The notes below the pieces were generated by a model. That model made no database searches. It was not told the origin of the DNA and worked only from the letters and a program-made list of their open reading frames with translations. This document shows positions 58,162 to 64,000 of a stretch of 64,000 bases of DNA, one piece after another (within the stretch, counting starts at the first letter, position 1; every line of letters starts with the position of its first letter). Source of the stretch: Mycolicibacterium goodii (GTDB taxonomy: Bacteria; Actinomycetota; Actinomycetes; Mycobacteriales; Mycobacteriaceae); the NCBI RefSeq assembly GCF_022370755.2, contig NZ_CP092364.2, positions 4,092,001-4,156,000 on the forward strand. The letters run 5' to 3'. Both the position numbers and the translations under genes were made by a program.

Positions 58162-58853
58162 CCTTTCTCATCGATCTGCGGTTGCCCGTACACGTTCTGG
58201 TAGCGGTCGAAGAGCCGGCGGACCGCGGCTGGGGGTATCACATCGGGTGTGCCTAGTTGACGGCTGATGTGGACCGTTCGCGCGACATCCTCGACCATCA
58301 CGGCGGCCTTCACCGCGTCCCGCGGGTCGCGACCGACCGTGAACGGGCCGTGGTTGCGCATGAGCACGGCGCGAGAATTGCTGTGCTGCAGCGTTTCGAC
58401 GATGCCGCGACCGATGGAGTCGTCACCGATCATCGCGAACGGACCCACCGGGATGTCGCCACCGAACTCGTCGGCGATCATCGTGAGCACACACGGTATG
58501 GCCTCGCCGCGTGCGGCCCAGGCCGTCGCGTAGGTGGAATGCGTGTGCACGACGCCGCCCACCTCTGGCATGTGCCGGTACACATAGGCGTGCGCCGCGG
58601 TGTCGGATGACGGTGCGAGCTCACCGTCGACGAGCTCACCGTCGAGGTCGCACACCACCATCTGTTCGGGAGTCATCGAGTCGTAGTCCACACCAGACGG
58701 TTTGATGATCATCAGGTCCCGCCCCGGCACCCGCGCGGACACGTTGCCGGCGGTCCAGATCACCAGCCGATATCGGGTCAGCTCGGCGTGCAGGTCGCAG
58801 ACCTGCTTGCGGAGTTGACGGATGACGGCGTCGATCTCGGTCGTCACGCTCAC
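58158..58853 (-). CDS. araD: L-ribulose-5-phosphate 4-epimerase
   Basis: 231 residues of the class II aldolase/epimerase family. [21 protein letters not shown] binds substrate, [13 protein letters not shown] carries two zinc-binding His, and [13 protein letters not shown] the third. It converts L-ribulose 5-phosphate to D-xylulose 5-phosphate. The araB stop and the araD start overlap as GTGA, and it overlaps araA similarly, so the three are coupled. Confidence 0.96.
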   Translation of the reverse strand: MSVTTEIDAVIRQLRKQVCDLHAELTRYRLVIWTAGNVSARVPGRDLMIIKPSGVDYDSMTPEQMVVCDLDGELVDGELAPSSDTAAHAYVYRHMPEVGGVVHTHSTYATAWAARGEAIPCVLTMIADEFGGDIPVGPFAMIGDDSIGRGIVETLQHSNSRAVLMRNHGPFTVGRDPRDAVKAAVMVEDVARTVHISRQLGTPDVIPPAAVRRLFDRYQNVYGQPQIDEKG

Positions 58854-60532
58854 TGCGCCGACCCCACCGGCTCGCGCCGAGCGGCATTGCTGCGCATCAC
58901 ACGCAGGCGCCGCATCATCGGGTTGTTGCGCCCGAACCAGTCGTGGAGTTCGACGTAGTCCGCGTACAGCGCGTTGTAGCGCACCACGTTCTCCGGGATC
59001 GGCGTGAAGGCGTTCTCCGTACGGCCGCCCATCCGTCCCGATGCCGTTGGCACATCCCGGTATTCACCCGCGGCGGCGGCCGCGTGGATGGCGGCGCCGA
59101 GGGCCGGCGCCTGCGTCGAGGTCACGCACGACAGCGGCAGACCGGTGACGTCGGCATAGATCTGCATCAAGAGCGGATTCTTGATCAGGCCGCCGGCAAC
59201 GACGAGTTCCTCGACCGGAACTCCGCTGCGCTGGAAGGTCTCCACGATCATGCGGGTGCCGAACGCGGTCGCCTCCAGCAGTGCCCGGTACTGGTCGACG
59301 CACGTGGTGTCCAGCGTCTGCCCGACCATGATGCCCGACAGGTGGTGATCGACCAGCACCGAGCGGTTACCACTGTGCCAGTCCAGTGCGACCAGTCCGT
59401 GCTCACCGACCTCCTGGGCCGACGCGAGTTCCGACAGATGTTCGTGCAGGGTCATACCACGCCGTGCGGCTTCGATCGAATACGCCTGCGGCACACAGTT
59501 CTTGGTGAACCACGCGAAGATGTCGCCGACACCGGACTGTCCGGCCTCGTATCCCCACAGCCCTTCGGTGATGCCGCCGTCGACCACGCCGCACATACCC
59601 GGGACCTCGCGCAGGAAGCGGCCGTTCATCACATGGCACGTCGAGGTGCCCATGATCGCGATGAGACGCCCGGGTTCCGCCGCGTCGGCGGCGGCCGCGG
59701 TCACGTGGGCGTCGATGTTCCCGACTGCCACCACGATTCCCTCTGGCAGTCCCGTCCAGGCCGCGGCCTGGGCGGTCAAGGTGCCCGCGGCGTCGCCGAG
59801 CCGGCCGATGGGCTGTTCGATCTTGTCCTCGACGAAGCTCGCGAAACCCGGGTTGAGTTCGGCGAGGAATGCCCGCGACGGGTACTTGCCGTCCTGGCGG
59901 ATCGCCTTGTAACCGGCGGTGCTGATGTTGCGGACGTAGCGTCCGGTGAGCTGCCAGACGATCCAGTCGGCGCCTTCGACCCAGCGGTCGATGGCCGCGT
60001 AGACCTCGGGGTCCTCCTCCAGGATCTGCAGGCCCTTCGCGAATTCCCATTCGCTGGAGATCAATCCACCGTATCGGGGCAGCCACGGTTCGCCGCGCGC
60101 TGCCGCGAGTGCGTTGATGCGGTCGGCCTGTGGTTGCGCGGCGTGGTGACGCCAGAGCTTGGCGTATGCGTGCGGTCGATCGGCGAACTGGTCGAGTTGA
60201 CACAGGGGTGTTCCGTCAGCGGTGGCAGCGACCATGGTGCACGCCGTGAAATCCGTTCCGAGCCCGACGACATCGGCCGGATCGATACCCGCCTTCGCCA
60301 CGGCTTCGGGTATCGCGAACCGGAGCACGTCGATGTAGTCGGCGGGAACCTGGAGCGCGTAGTCGGCAGGCAGGCGCACCTCGGGGTGATCCGGGAGCGC
60401 CTCGGTGACGACGCCGTGCCGGTACGTGTGCTCCGCCGAGCCCATCTCCGCGCCGTCGGCCACACGGACGACCAGCGCGCGCCCCGACAGGGTGCCGAAA
60501 TCCACGCCGATGACGTACTTCGCGGCAGTCAC
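58850..60532 (-). CDS. araB: L-ribulokinase
   Basis: 560 residues from GTG 60532. A FGGY carbohydrate kinase: KYVIGVDFGTLSGRALVVR, SSEWEFAKGLQIL, IMGTSTCHVMNGR and the C-terminal VVAGGLIKNPLLMQIYADV are AraB motifs. It phosphorylates L-ribulose with ATP. The longer frame to 60658 runs into the region of the operator and promoter. The 310 bases upstream contain two LacI-type operator sequences but no gene. Confidence 0.96.
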   Translation of the reverse strand: MTAAKYVIGVDFGTLSGRALVVRVADGAEMGSAEHTYRHGVVTEALPDHPEVRLPADYALQVPADYIDVLRFAIPEAVAKAGIDPADVVGLGTDFTACTMVAATADGTPLCQLDQFADRPHAYAKLWRHHAAQPQADRINALAAARGEPWLPRYGGLISSEWEFAKGLQILEEDPEVYAAIDRWVEGADWIVWQLTGRYVRNISTAGYKAIRQDGKYPSRAFLAELNPGFASFVEDKIEQPIGRLGDAAGTLTAQAAAWTGLPEGIVVAVGNIDAHVTAAAADAAEPGRLIAIMGTSTCHVMNGRFLREVPGMCGVVDGGITEGLWGYEAGQSGVGDIFAWFTKNCVPQAYSIEAARRGMTLHEHLSELASAQEVGEHGLVALDWHSGNRSVLVDHHLSGIMVGQTLDTTCVDQYRALLEATAFGTRMIVETFQRSGVPVEELVVAGGLIKNPLLMQIYADVTGLPLSCVTSTQAPALGAAIHAAAAAGEYRDVPTASGRMGGRTENAFTPIPENVVRYNALYADYVELHDWFGRNNPMMRRLRVMRSNAARREPVGSAQ

Positions 60533-60645
60533 GAGAGGTGTCCGTTCTGGGGTTGCCCGCTCGGTGCGATCACATCGCAGGAAGCCGGGCGCTGTGGCCG
60601 CGTTCGGCCTGGTCCGATCACTGTGGTCTGAGTCACAAGCACGGA

Positions 60646-60659
60646 TGTTAACGATCACA
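60646..60659 (+). promoter_or_regulatory. LacI-type operator, left copy, between araB and the ABC importer
   Basis: TGTTAACGATCACA, matching the LacI-family pattern TGTnAnCGnTnACA with CG at its centre. It lies ~115 bases upstream of araB. A near-identical site in the opposite orientation is 43 bases to the right. Confidence 0.6.
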
Positions 60660-60702
60660 TCGCGGGTTCGTCAACGAACTCATCACCCTTGACCCCGCTT
60701 AC

Positions 60703-60716
60703 TGTGAGCGTTAACA
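60703..60716 (-). promoter_or_regulatory. LacI-type operator, right copy, before the sugar ABC importer
   Basis: Minus strand TGTTAACGCTCACA, one base different from the copy at 60646-60659. The centres are 57 bases apart, so two dimers could co-operate and repress both directions. The regulator is not in the window. Confidence 0.6.
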
Positions 60717-60842
60717 TCGCTGGCTGTGATCGGCGTCATAGACGGTGTCGCGAGTGTCATGGAGCACGACAACGGCACACGCCGGGGACGCAACCAGCAC
60801 GGGCCGGCCACGGGTCGCGCCGTCGGACAAAGGAGTCGGCTT

Positions 60843-61829
60843 GTGAAGAAGATGTTTGCCGCAGCGATCGGCGTCGTCGCCGTCGCAGCCGCGGTGACCG
60901 CATGCGGCAGCGGTAAGGCACCGGGGACTCAGGGGGCGAGCGCCCCCGACGGTGCGCTCACTCTCGGGTTCGCACAGGTGGGAGCCGAAAGCGGGTGGCG
61001 CACCGCCAACACCGAGTCGATCAAGAGCGCGGCGGCAGAAGCCGGCGTCGATCTCCTGTTCGCCGACGCCAACGGCGAACAGGAGAAGCAGATCTCGGCG
61101 ATCCGGTCGTTCATCCAGCAGGGCGTTGACGTCATCGCGTTCAGCCCCGTGGTGCGCACGGGTTGGGATGCGGTGTTGCAGGAGACCAAGAACGCGGGCA
61201 TCCCGGTGATTCTCACCGACCGGGCCGTCGACACCCAGGACACCGACGTCTACAAGACGTTCATCGGCGCCGATTTCGTCGAGGAGGGCCGGCGCGCAGG
61301 CCAGTGGGTCGCCCAGCAATACGCGTCGGCGTCCGGTCCGGTGAACATCGTGCAACTCGAGGGCACCACCGGCGCCGATCCCGCGATCGACCGTAAAACC
61401 GGTTTCGCCGAAGGCATCTCGCAGAACCCCAACCTCAAGGTCGTGGCCTCGCAGACCGGTGATTTCACGCGATCGGGCGGCAAACAGGTCATGGAGGCGT
61501 TCCTGAAGTCGACCCCGCAGATCGATGTGGTGTTCGCGCAGAACGACGACATGGGCCTCGGCGCCATGGAGGCCATCGAGGCCGCGGGCAAGAAGCCGGG
61601 CACCGATATCAAGATCGTGACCGTCGACGCGACCCACGACGGGATGCAGGCACTCGCCGACGGCAAGTTCAACTACATCGTCGAGTGCAATCCCCTGCTC
61701 GGGCCCCAACTCATGGATCTGGCCAAGAAGGTCGCCGCGGGCGAGCCCGTTCCGCAGCGCGTCGTGACGCCCGACGAGGCTTTCGATCAGGCGCAGGCAA
61801 AGGCCGCGCTGCCCGATCGGCAGTACTGA
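60843..61829 (+). CDS. Sugar ABC transporter substrate-binding lipoprotein
   Basis: 328 residues from GTG 60843 behind AAAGGAG. A lipoprotein signal (hydrophobic AAAIGVVAVAAAVTA, lipobox Cys21 in VTACGSG) is followed by a periplasmic-binding fold of the RbsB/YtfQ type: ALTLGFAQVGAESGWRTANTESI and VIAFSPVVRTGWDAVLQETKNAGIPVILTDR. YtfQ binds galactofuranose; with the arabinose operon next door, L-arabinose or another pentofuranose is a likely ligand. An upstream in-frame reading to 60726 would cross the operator. Confidence 0.92.
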   Translation: MKKMFAAAIGVVAVAAAVTACGSGKAPGTQGASAPDGALTLGFAQVGAESGWRTANTESIKSAAAEAGVDLLFADANGEQEKQISAIRSFIQQGVDVIAFSPVVRTGWDAVLQETKNAGIPVILTDRAVDTQDTDVYKTFIGADFVEEGRRAGQWVAQQYASASGPVNIVQLEGTTGADPAIDRKTGFAEGISQNPNLKVVASQTGDFTRSGGKQVMEAFLKSTPQIDVVFAQNDDMGLGAMEAIEAAGKKPGTDIKIVTVDATHDGMQALADGKFNYIVECNPLLGPQLMDLAKKVAAGEPVPQRVVTPDEAFDQAQAKAALPDRQY

Positions 61830-61848
61830 TCGAGCGGGACCACATCAC

Positions 61849-63381
61849 ATGAACACAGCCACCGCGGTGCAGCCGGTCGTCGAGATGTGCGGCATCAGCA
61901 TCGAATTCCCCGGCGTGAAGGCCCTCGACGGGGTCGACTTCCGGCTGCTTCCCGGTGAGGTGCACGCCCTGATGGGTGAGAACGGCGCGGGCAAGTCGAC
62001 CCTCATCAAGGCGCTCACCGGCGTGTACGACATCGACGCCGGAACCATCGTCGTCGACGGCACACCGTGCACGTTCACCGGACCGCGGCAGGCACAGGAC
62101 GCGGGCATCAGCACGGTCTACCAGGAGGTCAACCTCTGTCCCAATCTCACAGTGGCCGAGAACATCCTGCTGGGCCGCGAGCCGCGGCGCTGGGGACGCA
62201 TCGACCATCGCACACTCAATCGCCGCGCGCGTGAACTGCTCGCCGAACTCGAACTCGATGTCGACCCGAGATCCCAGCTCGGGTCACACCCCATCGCGAT
62301 ACAACAGCTCGTCGCCATCGCCAGGGCCACCGCGGTGCGCGCGCAGGTGCTGATCCTCGACGAACCCACGTCGAGCCTCGACGCCCGCGAGGTCGGCGAA
62401 CTGTTCCGCGTCATCAGGCGACTGCGCGACGCCGGCACCGCGATCCTGTTCGTCTCGCACTTCCTCGATCAGGTCTACGCGATCTCCGATCGGATGACCG
62501 TGCTTCGCAACGGCGCACTCGTCGGCGAGTACCCCACCGCCGAGCTGCCGAAGTCCGAGCTCGTGGCCGCCATGCTCGGCCGCCAACTCGACGTTCTCGA
62601 CGAGGTTGCCGAGATCGCCCATGACGCGGCCCGGTCCACAGCCGACGGTGAGTCCGAAATCCTGGTCCGAACCGACGAACTCGGTCGGGTGCCCGCCGTC
62701 CACCCGGTCAGCCTCGACATCCGGCAGGGCGAGATCCTCGGCCTGGCCGGTCTTCTCGGTTCGGGCCGCACCGAGCTGGCACGCCTGCTCTTCGGCGCCG
62801 ACCGCGCGACCTCCGGTCACGTCGAGATCCGCGGCAGGAGCGTGGCATTGCGCACGCCGCGGTCGGCCATCGCACACGGTTTCGCGTTCACGTCCGAGAA
62901 CCGCAAGGACGAAGGGGTCGTCGGGGATCTGAGCGTACGGGAGAACCTCGTGCTCGCGCTGCAGGCCCGGCGGGGTTTCGCCCGCCCGCTGTCGGCGAAG
63001 GTGAAAGACCAACTGGTGGCGAAATACATCGACGCCCTCGACATCCGGCCGAAAAACCCCGACACCTTGCTCAAGAACCTCAGCGGCGGAAACCAGCAGA
63101 AGGTGCTGCTGGCCCGCTGGCTCATCACCGAACCCGACCTGTTCATCCTCGACGAACCGACCAGGGGCATCGACGTGGGCGCCAAGGCGCAGATCCAGAA
63201 ACTCGTCACCGAACTCGCGGCCGACGGGATGTCGATCGTGTTCATCTCGGCCGAGCTCGACGAGGTCACCCGCATCTCCACGCGCATCGCGGTGATGCGG
63301 GACCGCCACCACGTCGCATCGGTCGAGGCGGGCGCCTCGCCGTCGAAGCTGACCGCGTTGATCGCCGGGAGCACGGCGTGA
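61849..63381 (+). CDS. Sugar ABC transporter ATP-binding protein (two ATPase domains)
   Basis: 510 residues with duplicated ATPase domains, as in RbsA/AraG/YtfR. The first has Walker A GENGAGKST (about residues 41-49) and Walker B with ILDEPTSSLD; the second has ENRKDEG and LSGGNQQKVLLARWL and LFILDEPTRGIDVG, but its Walker A site (GLLGSGRTELAR) is degenerate as is normal in this family. It follows the binding protein by 19 bases and overlaps the permease gene as GTGA. Confidence 0.95.
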   Translation: MNTATAVQPVVEMCGISIEFPGVKALDGVDFRLLPGEVHALMGENGAGKSTLIKALTGVYDIDAGTIVVDGTPCTFTGPRQAQDAGISTVYQEVNLCPNLTVAENILLGREPRRWGRIDHRTLNRRARELLAELELDVDPRSQLGSHPIAIQQLVAIARATAVRAQVLILDEPTSSLDAREVGELFRVIRRLRDAGTAILFVSHFLDQVYAISDRMTVLRNGALVGEYPTAELPKSELVAAMLGRQLDVLDEVAEIAHDAARSTADGESEILVRTDELGRVPAVHPVSLDIRQGEILGLAGLLGSGRTELARLLFGADRATSGHVEIRGRSVALRTPRSAIAHGFAFTSENRKDEGVVGDLSVRENLVLALQARRGFARPLSAKVKDQLVAKYIDALDIRPKNPDTLLKNLSGGNQQKVLLARWLITEPDLFILDEPTRGIDVGAKAQIQKLVTELAADGMSIVFISAELDEVTRISTRIAVMRDRHHVASVEAGASPSKLTALIAGSTA

Positions 63382-64000
63382 TCCCGAATGTGCTCAGGAC
63401 CTTCGCACGCACGCCGCTCGTATGGCCGGCGGTCGCGCTCGTCACGCTGCTGATCCTCAACGCCTTCCTGACACCCGGCTTCCTGAGCGTCCGTGTGCAG
63501 GACGGCCACCTGTACGGCAGTGTGATCGACATCCTGCGCAACGGCGCACCGACCCTTCTCGTGGCACTCGGCATGACCCTGGTCATCGCATCCCGCGGAA
63601 TCGATCTCTCGGTGGGCGCCGTCGTCGCGATATCCGGGGCGCTGGCGTGCGCTCATATCGCCGCAGCCGATGATCCCGCGAGCACCGGGACGGTGCTCTC
63701 GGCGTTGGGTGTCGCACTCGCCGTGGCCGCCGTGCTGGGGCTGTGGAACGGAATGCTGGTGGCGGTTCTCGGTATTCAGCCGATCATCGCCACCCTGGTG
63801 CTGATGACCGCGGGCCGGGGCATTGCCCTGTTCGTCACCGAGGGCCAGATCGTCACCGTCACCAGTCCCCCGTTCAAGGTCCTGGGCGCGGGCTACTTCC
63901 TGGGCCTGCCCGTCGCGATCCTCGTGAGCCTCGCGGTGTTCGTGCTCATCGGACTGCTCACCCGGCGGACCGCACTGGGCACCCTGCTCGAGGCTGTCGG
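63378..64000 (+). CDS. Sugar ABC transporter permease, N-terminal part (truncated by window)
   Basis: 207 codons from GTG 63378 to the window edge, with no stop. The protein has the six or more hydrophobic segments of RbsC/YtfT permeases, with LVALGMTLVIASRGIDLSVGAVVAISGA (the conserved loop) and LGIQPIIATLVLMTAGRGIAL. It completes the importer with the binding protein and ATPase; a second permease may lie outside the window. Confidence 0.92.
   Translation, partial: MIPNVLRTFARTPLVWPAVALVTLLILNAFLTPGFLSVRVQDGHLYGSVIDILRNGAPTLLVALGMTLVIASRGIDLSVGAVVAISGALACAHIAAADDPASTGTVLSALGVALAVAAVLGLWNGMLVAVLGIQPIIATLVLMTAGRGIALFVTEGQIVTVTSPPFKVLGAGYFLGLPVAILVSLAVFVLIGLLTRRTALGTLLEAV

Noticed and set aside
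1..64000. tRNA, rRNA, CRISPR array, insertion sequence, prophage or attachment site
   Set aside because: No cloverleaf-like sequence, direct-repeat array, transposase or integrase was found by reading.

Overview
The window is high-GC actinobacterial DNA that looks like a fast-growing mycobacterium close to Mycolicibacterium smegmatis. Evidence for this is the gene set and order lat / lrpA / pcd / lhr / nei2 and glpD / lpdA / gamma-glutamylcyclotransferase-like gene (as I remember, the same neighbours as M. tuberculosis Rv3290c-Rv3297 and Rv3300c-Rv3304), a UsfY-family gene, a secreted AroQ chorismate mutase, an F420-type oxidoreductase and a DesA3-type desaturase with its reductase. Strain identity cannot be fixed from the sequence alone. 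I saw no tRNA, rRNA, CRISPR array, transposase or prophage.

Region 1 (1-1.8 kb): a truncated STAS anti-anti-sigma gene, an RsbW-type anti-sigma gene and a type IB topoisomerase. Region 2 (1.8-15 kb): a nucleotide-sugar and glycosyltransferase locus. A tightly overlapping minus-strand operon encodes UDP-glucuronate decarboxylase-like and UDP-glucose dehydrogenase enzymes (UDP-xylose branch), GmhA, HldE and a GmhB domain fused to a GT2 glycosyltransferase (ADP-heptose branch), two GT9 transferases, a short-chain dehydrogenase and a NodU/CmcH-type carbamoyltransferase. A GT2 gene and two GT4 genes flank it. Together they predict a carbamoylated, heptose- and pentose-containing glycan or glycoconjugate; this is the best candidate for an undescribed pathway.

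Region 3 (15-33.5 kb): a stress block. I read twelve matches to the mycobacterial SigF promoter (GTTT, 15-17 bases, GGGTA or a one-base variant) between 0.7 and 33.3 kb, several in divergent pairs. They precede genes for an anti-sigma factor, glycosyltransferases, a short-chain dehydrogenase / NRAMP-like transporter / PRC-barrel-like operon, UsfY, a cytochrome P450, DUF4383, a heme-oxygenase-like iron protein, a HemK-like methyltransferase plus CDGSH protein, CsbD, a zinc-ribbon/flavodoxin operon and a 54-residue acidic protein. In about half of them the start codon lies only 9-13 bases past the -10 box, so leaderless transcripts are predicted. Ribonuclease Z in this block is split by a one-base frameshift.

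Region 4 (26.8-38.9 kb): a membrane-anchored Mrr-type nuclease, the lysine catabolic genes lat, lrpA and pcd, an SDR, a lipase-maturation-factor protein, and the repair pair lhr-nei2. Region 5 (38.9-50.8 kb): metabolic and regulatory genes, including three cupins, MTA/SAH nucleosidase, an F420-type oxidoreductase, chorismate mutase, an ECF sigma factor, an FAD oxidoreductase with divergent TetR gene, a methyltransferase, and the desaturase/reductase pair with its own divergent TetR gene and a perfect palindrome. Region 6 (50.8-64 kb): pseudouridine synthase, glpD, lpdA, a GGCT-like gene, a DUF559 endonuclease-like gene bracketed by inverted copies of a ~70-bp hairpin repeat, and an L-arabinose catabolic operon (araB-araD-araA) divergent from a sugar ABC importer, with two near-identical LacI-type operator sequences between them.
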